Source: Tenebrionibacter intestinalis | Lineage (GTDB): Bacteria > Pseudomonadota > Gammaproteobacteria > Enterobacterales > Enterobacteriaceae | DNA length: 64,000 nt | Direction of reading: 5' to 3' | Assembly (NCBI RefSeq): GCF_016632365.1 | Contig: NZ_JAEPBH010000003.1 | Span: 62,405-126,404 of the forward strand | Position numbers and translations under genes: made by a program | The notes under the pieces: model-generated | Told to the model about the DNA's origin: nothing | What the model saw: only the letters and a program-made list of their open reading frames with translations | The model's database searches: none | Shown here: piece by piece, positions 1 to 8,883 of the stretch | Position numbering within the stretch: the first letter of the stretch is position 1 | How the letters are laid out: each line of letters opens with the position of its first letter

Positions 1-1283
1 ATTTCTCCAAAATAGAGTCAGAACAGCTAAAAATTGAACCACGCGAATTCTCTGTGCGTGAGGTTATGAATCATATCACCAGCAATTATTTGCCGCTGGT
101 GGTGCGAAAACAACTTGGTTTGTACTGCTTTATCGACCCGCAAGTGCCGCTCACGCTACAGGGAGACCCGATGCGTTTGCAGCAGGTTATTTCCAATCTG
201 CTCAGCAATGCAATTAAGTTTACCGACGTGGGCTGTATTATTCTGAACGTTACGGTCGATGACTGCTACCTGCGCATTTGCGTTCGTGATACTGGCGTGG
301 GTATTCCGGCGAAAGAAGTCCTGCGGCTGTTCGATCCGTTTTTCCAGGCAGGCACGGGCGTGCAGCGCAATTTCCAGGGAACCGGGTTGGGGCTGGCGAT
401 TTGTGAAAAACTCATCGGCATGATGGACGGTGATATCGACGTTGAGACGGAGCCGGGCATGGGGAGTCAGTTTACTATCCGTATTCCGCTGTATTCCGCC
501 AGGTTTTCTGCGTCGCAGTATGTCGAGGAGTTAGCGAACAAGCGCTGTTGGCTGGCCGTGCGCAACGCGTCGCTGTGCCGCTATCTGGAAACGCTGCTTG
601 AGTGTAGCGGCATACGAACCCGGCGCTATGAGGGCGATACGGTGGATGCGGACGACATCCTCATCACAGATGAGCAATCCACGGCAGATTGGGCGGGGCG
701 CGCGGTGATTATGTTCTGCCGCCGGCATATCGGTATACCGCTTGAGCCGACGCCAGGCCGCTGGTTACACAGCGTGGCCTCGCCGCATGAGATTATTGCG
801 CTGCTGGGGCGTATTTATCGCGTTGACGTGGATTTGCCTGGCAGTGTGGGAACCTTGCCCGCGCCTGAGGCGGTGTGTGAACAAAAAGACGATATTATGG
901 TGCTTATTGTTGACGATCATCCCATTAACCGCCGTCTGCTTGCCGATCAGCTTTCAACGCTGGGTTATTTGTGCAAAACCGCTAACGACGGTATCGATGC
1001 GCTGAATGTATTAAGCAAAAATGCAATTGATATTGTATTGAGCGATGTCAATATGCCCAATATGGACGGCTATCGCCTGACGCAGCGCATCCGTGAGCTG
1101 GGCATGACGCTACCGGTTATCGGCGTGACGGCCAATGCGCTGGCGGAAGAAAAACAGCGCTGCATTGAATCGGGGATGGATAGCTGTCTTTCCAAGCCAG
1201 TGACGCTGGACATTATTGCCCAAACGCTAACGTACTACGCTGAAAAAGTACGAAATACGCGTGATTCGCCAGACAACCGATAA
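1..1283 (+). CDS. rcsC: Sensor kinase RcsC, C-terminal part (5' end outside window)
   Basis: C-terminal part of the hybrid histidine kinase of the Rcs envelope-stress phosphorelay in the inner membrane. The frame is open from base 3, so the gene is cut by the window edge and not broken. The first residues, FSKIESEQLKIEPREF, follow the kinase H-box region. The ATPase domain comes next, with N box NLLSNAIKF, G1 DTGVGIPAKE and G2 GTGLGLAICEKL. A degenerate receiver-like segment follows, then a true receiver domain (LIVDDHPINRR, phospho-acceptor in LSDVNMPNMDGYR, conserved Lys in CLSKPVT). RcsC phosphorylates its own receiver and passes phosphate to RcsD, then RcsB. It converges on the rcsDB operon, as in E. 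coli. Identity is certain. Confidence 0.97.
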   Translation, partial: FSKIESEQLKIEPREFSVREVMNHITSNYLPLVVRKQLGLYCFIDPQVPLTLQGDPMRLQQVISNLLSNAIKFTDVGCIILNVTVDDCYLRICVRDTGVGIPAKEVLRLFDPFFQAGTGVQRNFQGTGLGLAICEKLIGMMDGDIDVETEPGMGSQFTIRIPLYSARFSASQYVEELANKRCWLAVRNASLCRYLETLLECSGIRTRRYEGDTVDADDILITDEQSTADWAGRAVIMFCRRHIGIPLEPTPGRWLHSVASPHEIIALLGRIYRVDVDLPGSVGTLPAPEAVCEQKDDIMVLIVDDHPINRRLLADQLSTLGYLCKTANDGIDALNVLSKNAIDIVLSDVNMPNMDGYRLTQRIRELGMTLPVIGVTANALAEEKQRCIESGMDSCLSKPVTLDIIAQTLTYYAEKVRNTRDSPDNR

Positions 1284-1679
1284 TGATGTTATCCGCAGCA
1301 GGCGGTAGAGGGCTAAACGTGGGTACAGGGCTTCGCGGTTAATCCGCCGATGTGAAGCAGAAGGACGCTAATCGGTTTCATCAGGCGCATCGGCAGCGCT
1401 GATGCCGCCTTGTCGGCCATAAAACCGCGCTTTACCGTTACCGGCGCATCCCGGGCCGGACAGGCAATAAAAAGCCGTCAGGCTTTCCTGGCATAAGCTG
1501 CACAAAAGGCGCACACATCGGTTTGCCCGCAAGCAGGCGGGATTGGCGGCCAGCGTCGGGGCTTGCTTCGCGCATATCCGACGGCAGGCGGCCCTTTAAT
1601 ACAAGGCGGACGGCTGCTTCAGGCCCGCCGCTCGCCTTGATAAGGCAAGTCTGCTTACACTGTAAGCGCGCGAGAACCG
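1284..1679. other. rcsC-rcsB convergent intergenic region, no gene seen
   Basis: About 400 bases between the 3' ends of rcsC and rcsB. It is rich in short inverted repeats, for example GCTTACACTGTAAGC (about 1654-1668) and CCCGCAAGCAGGCGGG (about 1528-1543). None is followed by a clear T-run that would make it a canonical terminator. Short open frames here have no ribosome-binding site or familiar sequence. Transcripts from both sides probably end here, but I cannot name the terminator. Confidence 0.5.
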
Positions 1680-2330
1680 TTAATCTTTGTCCGCTGGCGT
1701 CAGGCTAACGGAGGAGAGGTAATTCAGCAGGGCGATATCGTTATCCACGCCCAGTTTCATCATCGCCGATTTTTTCTGGCTACTGATAGTCTTAATACTG
1801 CGATTCAGCTTACGGGCGATTTCCGTGACCAAAAAACCTTCTGCAAACAGGCGAAGCACCTCGCTCTCTTTTGGCGACAGGCGCTTGTCGCCATAACCGC
1901 CGGCGCTGATTTTTTCCAGCAGGCGGGAAACGCTTTCGGGGGTGAATTTTTTGCCTTTTTGCAGCGCCGCCAGCGCCTTCGGCAGATCGGTTGGCGCCCC
2001 TTGTTTGAGCACAATGCCTTCAATGTCAAGATCCAGTACGGCGCTTAAAATAGCCGGGTTATTGTTCATTGTCAGAACAATTATCGCCAGATTTGGGAAA
2101 TGACGCTTGATGTATTTAATGAGCGTAATTCCGTCACCATACTTATCGCCAGGCATGGAGAGATCGGTGATAAGCACATGCGCGTCAAGCTTTGGTAAGT
2201 TATTGATTAAAGCTGTGGAATCCTCATACTCACCAACAACGTTTACCCACTCGATTTGCTCCAGGGACTTGCGGATGCCGAACAGTACGATGGGATGATC
2301 GTCGGCAATAATTACGTTCATGTTGTTCAT
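1680..2330 (-). CDS. rcsB: Response regulator RcsB
   Basis: DNA-binding response regulator of the Rcs phosphorelay. It controls colanic acid, motility and envelope-stress genes as a homodimer or with RcsA and other auxiliary proteins. The 216 residues match the family length. The N-terminal receiver has the acidic pair at the start (IIADDHPI), phospho-acceptor Asp56 in LITDLSMPG, and the switch Thr/Lys (VLTMNNN, VLKQGAP). The C-terminal LuxR-type helix-turn-helix contains LSPKESEVLRLFAEGFLVTEIA. It starts 15 bases after rcsD on the same strand, so the two form an operon. Confidence 0.98.
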   Translation of the reverse strand: MNNMNVIIADDHPIVLFGIRKSLEQIEWVNVVGEYEDSTALINNLPKLDAHVLITDLSMPGDKYGDGITLIKYIKRHFPNLAIIVLTMNNNPAILSAVLDLDIEGIVLKQGAPTDLPKALAALQKGKKFTPESVSRLLEKISAGGYGDKRLSPKESEVLRLFAEGFLVTEIARKLNRSIKTISSQKKSAMMKLGVDNDIALLNYLSSVSLTPADKD

Positions 2331-2345
2331 TTTTTGGCTACCTTG

Positions 2346-5015
2346 CTACAGCAGTTTCTGGACGTAATCGTCGATCCTGCTGATATATTTTTCTACAAAC
2401 GAGGCATCTTTCTCACGGATATGATGCTCCAGTGTTTCACATAGCTGCTTGCCGGGTATCAGGTTTAGCATGGCAAATACCCCCTTGAGGCGATGAGCCG
2501 TCTGCGCCAGCGAAGCAAAGTCGTTGGTTGCGGATTCAGTATACAGTTTCTCAACATCAACCGGTACTGTATCAACGAAGAGCGCATAATAACCGCTGGC
2601 ATGAAGCTGCACGCTTTCACCGTTTGCAGGCGGAGCTTCGGCCACGGTTTCCTGGGCTAGTTGCTCCTCAATGAGTTGTAGCACTGCCTCCTGCATTGCA
2701 TAACTGATATTAAAGTTAACCCGATATTGTCCCGGGCCAAGTTTACGCACGCCTTGCTCATCATCGCTTAAAAGCAGCCCTGAAGCAGTAAGATTTGACG
2801 GATTATCTGTCAAAAATAGATCAAATGCTTGACTCATTGCTCGTTCATCGGGCGTGATGCAGCTTGCGCCCCAGTTTTCAAGCTGGCGCGTGACTATTTG
2901 ACGCACTTCGCTTGATGTAATGTCCACCATTGCCACGACATCTTCCAATAGCCTTTCGTGCGAATCAGGTTCTTCAATGTGCGTATCCTGCGCGACTGGC
3001 ATCCTGATATGCAGGCTGTAACGCGTTCCCAGCTCCTGGTGAGACTTAATATTCAGGTGTCCGCCCATCCGGCGCGCCAGCCTGTCGCATAGCCAGAACG
3101 TCAGCCCGTTGGCGCGCCCGCTGTCGTCCTGGCTGGTGGCATTAAGAAACGGGAAATGCACATTATCAATTTCGCTGCTGCTGATGCCGTTTCCGGTATC
3201 TATTACGCGTAGCAGCAGACGATCGGCGGCGCCTTCTTCTGCGCTGATATCGAGCGTGATTTTGCCAATCTGGGTGCTGATGACCGAATACTGGATAATC
3301 ATCAGCACGATGCGATACAGCGCTTCCCGGTCGCCGTAGCGCTCGTCGTCGGGCGCCAGACCGTTATTAATAAGCAGTTGTAGCCCCTTACGCCGGGTAA
3401 CCGGCAGAACGTCTGTCGCCACATCGTCAATCAGCGACTGTAGAGCGAAACGCTCGCTGTGACTTTTCCATGTGTCTGATTCCAGCGCGTTCAGTAATTG
3501 AATTTCCTCTACCAGACGCACAATATTCTGCGCTTCATTAATTAACGCGTGATGGGTATCGTCGCTATGTATACTAATGCGCTCTACCAGACGCTGTACC
3601 GGCTCTTTAAGCGCGGCGCCGATATGCTGCATGAATGCGGCCCGGCCCTGCTGATTTTTTTCATAGAGCTTTTGCGCCTGGCGCAGCTTCTTATTGACCA
3701 AAATTTCACGATCCTGATCGCGAATAACAAAAATTTGCGCGCGCGGTAATATCTGGCTGCTGAACTGACGAATTTCATAAACTTCGTTATCCACCGTTGC
3801 CTGAATTACGCCCTGATGCTGCTCGGCCATTGAGGCGATATTCTGCAAATTAAGATGCGGCAAAAGATGATCGGCGATAGGGTTGCTGATGAGCGTGCGC
3901 TGTGATGACGGGTCGTGAACCAACAGGCCAAGAGGCAGCAGCGAAACGATTTCTTCATTCAGGGCGCGCAGCTTTTGTAGCTCTTTGCTGGCGGGATTGG
4001 GTTCCGCTGCGCGCGGCGCGCCGGCGTGGCGGAAAGTGGAATAGCCAAACAGCGCTAACGCCAGCAGGCCAATATTCAGCAGCAGCGGCAGGAGAATATT
4101 TTGTAGCGTATCGGCAGTCATTGCGCCGAAAGGCACCTGCCATACCAACTGCAGGGGCGTGCTGCCCACGGGGGCGCGGATTTCAATACGCGTGCCGTTA
4201 AAAAACACATGTACACGCTCCTGCGGCGTGCCGTCCGCGCCTGTAGCGCTCTGGGGCATATCTTCGCTTTGCAGGCGGAAACTTTCCAGCGCCATATCAT
4301 GTGGAACGAGGTCGTTAATGGGCATATCGAAGGCGACCACGGTCGCCAGATGACCTGGCTGGTTAAAGGTGGTACGCAGGGTAAAGTAATAACCGTTTTG
4401 CCAGCTCAGTCGGCGTAGCGGCGAAAAACTCTCCCGTTCATCCAGCGCATTGGCCTGTTGCAACATTTCTGCCCGACGCGCGTCCACGATGTTTGCGACG
4501 CTGGATTCTTTAAAACCGGCGGATAAATCCTTAAGCGGCAACGTTGAAACCAGGATTGTGCTGTTATCCTGGCCGTTAAGGTAATACAACGACCAGGGGA
4601 TATTTTCCGCGCCCCAGAGCGTATCCAGATAGGAAGAGATGCGTTGGGTCATTTCCAGCGTTGCGCTATCGTGAGAGCCAAAAATCAGGGCTTCGGTTTT
4701 GCGGCGCGGCTTTTCCAGATAATAGACATCCTGGCGCAGGCGGGTTTCCTGAAGATCGCTGCTGGCGCCCATTCCCGGCGACGCCGTGGCGGCGATATTG
4801 TCATAAATTTGCCAGGTCGCATAGCGATAGGTGTCCACACGTTTGTGCAATGCCTGTGTGATATCGGCTATCTGATAACTCTTAACTTTAAGCCAGGCGT
4901 TAATGCCGCTTTGCACCATGACGCCCATCGTCACCAGCAAAACAACTATTAACAGTAAAAAAAAGCGAGTGATGCTGCCTGGCATCAACGAAAATTTGTT
5001 GGGGTTTGGGCTCAT
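2346..5015 (-). CDS. rcsD: Phosphotransferase RcsD
   Basis: Inner-membrane phosphotransfer protein that relays phosphate from RcsC to RcsB. The start is placed at the ATG at 5015 (MSPNPNKFSLMPGSIT), preceded by an AGGAACGAG ribosome-binding site. This gives 889 residues, close to the usual 890; an in-frame start further upstream would add 73 unfamiliar residues. Visible parts are an N-terminal membrane helix (FFLLLIVVLLVTMGVMV), a periplasmic sensor region, a second helix near residue 310, a kinase-like module without a usable phospho-acceptor His, and a C-terminal HPt domain with the transfer His in AQTAHRLKGVFAML near residue 840. rcsB follows after 15 bases. Confidence 0.97.
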   Translation of the reverse strand: MSPNPNKFSLMPGSITRFFLLLIVVLLVTMGVMVQSGINAWLKVKSYQIADITQALHKRVDTYRYATWQIYDNIAATASPGMGASSDLQETRLRQDVYYLEKPRRKTEALIFGSHDSATLEMTQRISSYLDTLWGAENIPWSLYYLNGQDNSTILVSTLPLKDLSAGFKESSVANIVDARRAEMLQQANALDERESFSPLRRLSWQNGYYFTLRTTFNQPGHLATVVAFDMPINDLVPHDMALESFRLQSEDMPQSATGADGTPQERVHVFFNGTRIEIRAPVGSTPLQLVWQVPFGAMTADTLQNILLPLLLNIGLLALALFGYSTFRHAGAPRAAEPNPASKELQKLRALNEEIVSLLPLGLLVHDPSSQRTLISNPIADHLLPHLNLQNIASMAEQHQGVIQATVDNEVYEIRQFSSQILPRAQIFVIRDQDREILVNKKLRQAQKLYEKNQQGRAAFMQHIGAALKEPVQRLVERISIHSDDTHHALINEAQNIVRLVEEIQLLNALESDTWKSHSERFALQSLIDDVATDVLPVTRRKGLQLLINNGLAPDDERYGDREALYRIVLMIIQYSVISTQIGKITLDISAEEGAADRLLLRVIDTGNGISSSEIDNVHFPFLNATSQDDSGRANGLTFWLCDRLARRMGGHLNIKSHQELGTRYSLHIRMPVAQDTHIEEPDSHERLLEDVVAMVDITSSEVRQIVTRQLENWGASCITPDERAMSQAFDLFLTDNPSNLTASGLLLSDDEQGVRKLGPGQYRVNFNISYAMQEAVLQLIEEQLAQETVAEAPPANGESVQLHASGYYALFVDTVPVDVEKLYTESATNDFASLAQTAHRLKGVFAMLNLIPGKQLCETLEHHIREKDASFVEKYISRIDDYVQKLL

Positions 5016-5394
5016 AGCGCTGACTAACTCGTTCCTGTATAACCCGGTGATCCTGAGCGTTTGCCAAAAAACGTGGGTCACAATGTGTGCAATGAAGTGG
5101 CAAGCATACCGGGAAATGCGGGTGACGTCATTGCAACTCTTACATGACATCGCAATTGATAATGCGCGTAAATATTGTGGATACACGCTCCATTGCGGAA
5201 TATAGCCTGAACGGGCGATGATAAAATAAAGCAAAAATAGCTTACTGTTTCTCCGGGAAATAACTCAGCGAAGCGAGTATAGACGAAAAAAAACGCTTTG
5301 CTGAAAAAAATACCTGGATAAATCTGAAGAATAAAGTTGTGTGATTTCTGTTGTATATAACGTTCAAAAGATAGTCTGGCAGGTAATAAGGAAA

Positions 5395-5486
5395 TAAAAA
5401 AACCGGATGCAAGCATCCGGTTGAAATAAAAGGGAATGTTCATTCAAGTTAAAATGAAGGTAATGAATGAAATTAATGATGATAGC
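5395..5486 (-). ncRNA. micF: Antisense sRNA MicF
   Basis: Small Hfq-dependent RNA that represses ompF translation. It is divergent from ompC and lies between ompC and rcsD, exactly as in E. coli. Read on the minus strand it begins GCTATCATCATTAA, matching the known MicF 5' seed, and ends in the hairpin AACCGGATGC/GCATCCGGTT (5401-5422) followed by a run of T. The 5' end is inferred by alignment from memory with E. coli MicF. OmpR sites between micF and ompC probably serve both promoters. Confidence 0.93.
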
Positions 5487-5619
5487 AGAGGGATTTTATA
5501 TACACATGTGAGATGTGTTTTGGCAATGCGTGCTTATCTGCATTGCGGCGTACTTTACATAACGCATCAGGCAATTATTCATCTTGACAATTTATGCGCT
5601 TATTTTTACCGTTGTGAGC

Positions 5620-5760
5620 AATAAAAAGTTCCCTGCATTTTACATTCGCTTACATGTAAATTGCAGACTGAAACTTCTTAAAAGTTTTAGTATCTCTATC
5701 GCGCTGAGAATAGTTGTTTTACACAAGGGCCGCCACCTGATTTAAGGGGTTAATCAGACG
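5620..5760 (+). promoter_or_regulatory. ompC upstream control region with OmpR-type sites
   Basis: The block contains TTTTACATTCGCTTACATG followed by GAAACTTCTTAAAAGTTTTAG. These resemble the OmpR C-box region upstream of E. coli ompC (TTTACATTTTGAAACATC and CTTAAAAGTTTTAGTATC). Conservation of position and wording supports OmpR control. The exact -35/-10 of this organism is not clear to me, because the bases where E. coli has its -10 have diverged. Confidence 0.6.
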
Positions 5761-5808
5761 CAGTGGCAAAAGTGGCATTAAAAAGGCATATAATACGAGG
5801 GTTAATAC

Positions 5809-6912
5809 ATGAAAGTTAAAGTTCTGTCCCTGTTGGTACCTGCGCTTTTGGTTGCCGGCAGTGTACATGCGGCCGAAATCTATAATAAAGACGGTAATAA
5901 ACTGGATTTGTATGGCAAAGTGGATGCTGAGCACTATTTTTCCGATGACAACGGTTCTGACGGCGATCGGACCTATATGCGTATCGGTTTTAAAGGCGAA
6001 ACTCAGGTTAACGATCAAATGACCGGCTACGGCCAGTGGGAATACCAGGTTAATGCGAACACGGATGAAAGCGTTAATAACGCCTGGACGCGCGTCGCTT
6101 TCGCGGGGCTGAAAGTTGCCGACACCGGTTCGCTGGATTATGGCCGTAACTATGGCGTCCTCTACGATGTCGCCTCATGGACGGACGTACTGCCAGAGTT
6201 TGGCGGCGATACTTACGGCGCCGATAACTTTCTTTTCAGCCGCGGCAATGGGGTGTTGACTTACCGTAACACCGATTTCTTCGGCCTGGTAGACGGACTG
6301 AATGTCGCCTTGCAGTACCAGGGAAAAAACGGTAGCGCCAGCGGTGAAGATATTACCGGGCGTAGCGTTCTCAAGCAGAACGGCGATGGTTACGGCATGT
6401 CACTGACCTATGATCTGGGCGAGGGCTTCGGCATCGGCGGCGCCATCGCCTCCTCAAAACGTACCTGGGATCAAAATAATACGCTGGCTGAGGGGAGAGG
6501 CGATCGTGCGACTGCTTACACCGGCGGCCTGAAGTATGATGCCAACAACGTCTACCTGGCGGCGATGTACACCCAGGCCTACAACGCCACACGCTTTGGC
6601 GGCTCTCACGATAGCGTCGCTTACGGTTTTGCTAATAAAGCGCAGAATTTTGAAGTGGTTGCACAGTACCAGTTCGACTTTGGCCTGCGTCCTTCTCTGG
6701 CTTACGTGCAGTCTAAGGGTAAAAACCTCGGTATCTGGGGCGACCAGGATCTGAAAAAATACGTGGATGTAGGGGCAACTTACTACTTCAACAAAAATTT
6801 CTCCACCTTTGTTGACTATCAAATCAACCTGCTGGATGACAACGATTTCACCCGTGCGGCCGGTATCGGTACTGATAACGTCGTTGCGGCAGGGGTTGTC
6901 TATCAGTTCTGA
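5809..6912 (+). CDS. ompC: Outer-membrane porin OmpC
   Basis: General diffusion porin, a trimeric 16-stranded beta-barrel of the outer membrane. The 367-residue precursor starts [17 protein letters not shown] and has a signal peptide cleaved after VHA (mature [17 protein letters not shown]). The constriction loop L3 carries the signature [13 protein letters not shown]. The C-terminus ends in Phe (GVVYQF), as required for barrel assembly. Variable surface loops differ from E. coli, as usual. Synteny with micF/rcsD and the 5' leader (GAGGGTTAATAC before the ATG) identifies it as OmpC and not another porin. Confidence 0.95.
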   Translation: MKVKVLSLLVPALLVAGSVHAAEIYNKDGNKLDLYGKVDAEHYFSDDNGSDGDRTYMRIGFKGETQVNDQMTGYGQWEYQVNANTDESVNNAWTRVAFAGLKVADTGSLDYGRNYGVLYDVASWTDVLPEFGGDTYGADNFLFSRGNGVLTYRNTDFFGLVDGLNVALQYQGKNGSASGEDITGRSVLKQNGDGYGMSLTYDLGEGFGIGGAIASSKRTWDQNNTLAEGRGDRATAYTGGLKYDANNVYLAAMYTQAYNATRFGGSHDSVAYGFANKAQNFEVVAQYQFDFGLRPSLAYVQSKGKNLGIWGDQDLKKYVDVGATYYFNKNFSTFVDYQINLLDDNDFTRAAGIGTDNVVAAGVVYQF

Positions 6913-6969
6913 TTTTCGCCTGCACGCAGCGCAAAAGACGCTTCAGGCCGAAATGCCTGGAGGATAAAC

Positions 6970-6996
6970 CCGAAAAGTCGTTACGTTGGTTTTCGG
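6970..6996 (+). terminator. Possible ompC terminator hairpin
   Basis: CCGAAAA (6970-6976) pairs with TTTTCGG (6990-6996) about 60 bases after the ompC stop. No strong T-run follows, so part of the termination may depend on the next hairpin, GGGCAAAACTACGTTTTGC, at 7013-7031. Confidence 0.4.
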
Positions 6997-7012
6997 TTAC
7001 TCGACCCAAAGA

Positions 7013-7191
7013 GGGCAAAACTACGTTTTGCTGAGACTGCTGACAAACCCCATCCTGTCGCAGACAGGATGGGTGAATTACAAGTAAAAATAAGGAAAAT
7101 CAAAGCATTGATTTTCGCCTGCTTACTACAAAGAAGGAAAAACTCCGTTTTTTCCTTCTTTGTCAATAAACTGGGCAAAACTACTTTTTGC
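7013..7191 (+). mobile_element. Palindromic element copy A with flanking stem-loop duplication
   Basis: Element at 7032-7172 (141 bp) beginning TGAGACTGCTGACAAA and ending TTTGTCAATAAACTG. It lies between two near-identical stem-loops, GGGCAAAACTACGTTTTGC (7013-7031) and GGGCAAAACTACTTTTTGC (7173-7191). Inside are three inverted repeats in order: CATCCTGTC/GACAGGATG, a near-palindrome AAAATCAAAGCATTGATTTT, and a GAAGGAAAAA/TTTTTCCTTC hairpin. It shares sequence and layout with the copies near 23.0, 35.5, 55.2 and 59.9 kb. It has no coding capacity. Orientation is defined by the TGAGACTGCTG end. Confidence 0.85.
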
Positions 7192-7240
7192 GCTCTTTAT
7201 TCTTTCGGAAAAGGGTTTTGGCCTGACGCCGGTCAGGTAA

Positions 7241-7541
7241 GCTTAAGCGGCTGTTCCGTTCATTCAGGGCTCGATGCCAGAGGGCTTCATCAACAGTGAA
7301 CGGACAAAGCGAGCTGCAACGCCCCGTTTTGCAAACGTCTGCGAAAGCGCAAAGGTAACACCGCTTTGCGGTACGCTTACCGCCCGACCATCAGCCTATG
7401 GCCGGCCCGACATCCTGCCCCGTTTTGCCTTAGCCTGCCTTGCCTTCGCCTGCGGTTCGCCAGCGTTAGCAGGCGTCGGCAACACCACGCTGCAAGCATG
7501 GATACGTTAAAAGCGAACAGAGTTGCCGGGCAAATAAAAAG
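7241..7541 (+). repeat. Long intergenic repeat, family 2, copy 1
   Basis: About 300 bp similar to 54817-55110. Shared landmarks are TAAGCGG..TGT.CCGTTCA at the left, CATCAACAGTGAACGGACAA, a GCAAAGG...CCGCTTTGCGG inverted repeat, and GCGTTAAAAGCGAACAG...CAAATAAAAAG at the right. One frame stays partly similar between copies (ERTKRAA, SPLCG-type words), but there is no convincing start signal. I treat it as a non-coding or relic repeat. It lies about 50 bp from palindromic element copy A. Confidence 0.65.
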
Positions 7542-7764
7542 TGATGAAGTCTGCTAAGTTCGGGACTCGAAATGACATGGTTTTTCGCATTAACTGGAAT
7601 GGTTAAACACGCAGACTTAACTGGCCAGCATCAGGGCTGCGGCCATTTTTTACCCATGCGCGCCGGGCGCTTTTTCAGCGCTGTAAGCCAAAACCTGCCG
7701 AGCTTCCTGCCGTAGCCCGCCGTTTTGTTGTACCCTTGCCGCGCGATGAATTTGAGGAACGCTT

Positions 7765-8811
7765 ATGGAATTACTACGACTACGCTACGGTCTGCTGGCG
7801 GCGGTATTGCTGTTGTCAGCCTGCGATAGCGCCGCGCCGCAGGCGACAAAGCAGGCGCTGGTACTTGAAGGCAAAACAATGGGGACGTACTGGCGCGTCA
7901 GCGTGGCAGGGGTTGACAGCGCGCGGGCGCCGGCGCTTCGCAAAAAAATACAGGCGCAGCTTGATGCCGACGATCGCCTGCTGTCAACCTGGAAGCCTGA
8001 CTCTGCGCTCTCGCGCTTTAACCAGTCGCGCAGTACCGCGCCCTGGCCGGTGAGTGAAGCTATGAGCGATATTGTGACAACGTCACTTAGAATTGGGCGG
8101 AAGACCGATTCGGCGATGGATATCACCATTGGCCCGCTGGTCAACCTGTGGGGGTTTGGCCCGGAAAAACAGCCGATAAATACGCCCGATCAGGCTCAGG
8201 TAGAAGCGGCGCGCGCGCTTACGGGGTTGGAGCACCTGCGTGTGATTAACAGCGCGGGCCAGCAGTGGTTGCAAAAGGATTTACCGGCGCTTTATGTCGA
8301 TCTTTCTACCGTAGGAGAGGGATTTGCCGCCGATCGCCTGGCGCGGCTGATGGAGCGGGAAGGCATCAGCCGTTACCTGGTATCAGTCGGGGGCGCGGTG
8401 ACCACGCGCGGCCTGAATGCCGAGGGCAGGGCCTGGCGCGTGGCCATTCAGAAGCCCACCGATCGCGAAAATGCCGCTCAGGCGATTGTTGATCTCAGCG
8501 GCCACGGTATCAGCACTTCCGGTAGCTATCGCAACTATTATGAACTGAACGGCCAGCGTATCTCACATGTGATAGATCCTACAACGGGGCGCCCGATACA
8601 GCACAGGCTGGTATCAGCGACGGTCATTGCGCCCACAGCGCTTGAAGCCGACGGCTGGGATACGGGTTTAATGGTGCTGGGTGTTGAAAAAGCTAAAAAG
8701 GTGGCGCTAAAAGAGGGGCTGGCGGTTTATCTGATCGTAAAAGAAGATAACGGCTTTACAACCTGGATGTCGCCGCAGTTTACATCTTTTCTGCTGAGCG
8801 AAAAAAATTAA
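7765..8811 (+). CDS. apbE: FAD:protein FMN transferase ApbE
   Basis: Periplasmic lipoprotein that covalently attaches FMN from FAD to threonine residues of flavoproteins such as NqrB/RnfG-type subunits. The 348-residue precursor has a lipoprotein signal with lipobox LLSAC (lipidated Cys20). The family motif GKTMGTYWRVS, the flavin-binding region YVDLSTVGEGFAADRLA and the HVIDPTTGRPI metal-binding segment are all present. A GAGGAAC ribosome-binding site precedes the ATG. It lies upstream of ada as in E. coli, and its stop codon overlaps a predicted Ada-binding site. Confidence 0.96.
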   Translation: MELLRLRYGLLAAVLLLSACDSAAPQATKQALVLEGKTMGTYWRVSVAGVDSARAPALRKKIQAQLDADDRLLSTWKPDSALSRFNQSRSTAPWPVSEAMSDIVTTSLRIGRKTDSAMDITIGPLVNLWGFGPEKQPINTPDQAQVEAARALTGLEHLRVINSAGQQWLQKDLPALYVDLSTVGEGFAADRLARLMEREGISRYLVSVGGAVTTRGLNAEGRAWRVAIQKPTDRENAAQAIVDLSGHGISTSGSYRNYYELNGQRISHVIDPTTGRPIQHRLVSATVIAPTALEADGWDTGLMVLGVEKAKKVALKEGLAVYLIVKEDNGFTTWMSPQFTSFLLSEKN

Positions 8812-8818
8812 AAAGCAA
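8806..8818 (+). promoter_or_regulatory. Ada box upstream of ada-alkB
   Basis: AATTAAAAAGCAA fits the Ada-binding pattern AAT-N6-GCAA and resembles the E. coli ada site AATTAAAGCGCAA. It overlaps the apbE stop codon and lies 66 bases before the ada start. Methylated Ada is known to bind such a site to activate ada-alkB. The assignment is by pattern and position. Confidence 0.6.
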
Positions 8819-8883
8819 GAATGCGGGTTTTTGTAACCGCGTTTGCGCGCACACTGGCGGCGAATCTGAAGAGGAGGCCTGTT

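Noticed and set aside
1284-1679. Small RNA gene in the rcsC-rcsB gap
   Set aside because: Inverted repeats are present, but there is no convincing promoter or T-run terminator to define an RNA.
7033-7173. Palindromic elements considered as ERIC, REP/BIME or RUP-type repeats
   Set aside because: The sequence words and the size do not match the ERIC or REP consensus I know, and the locus-specific flanking stem-loop duplication is not a feature of those families.
7274-7510. Open frame across repeat family 2 as a protein gene
   Set aside because: No ribosome-binding site, the frame is only partly kept in the second copy, and inverted repeats dominate the sequence.
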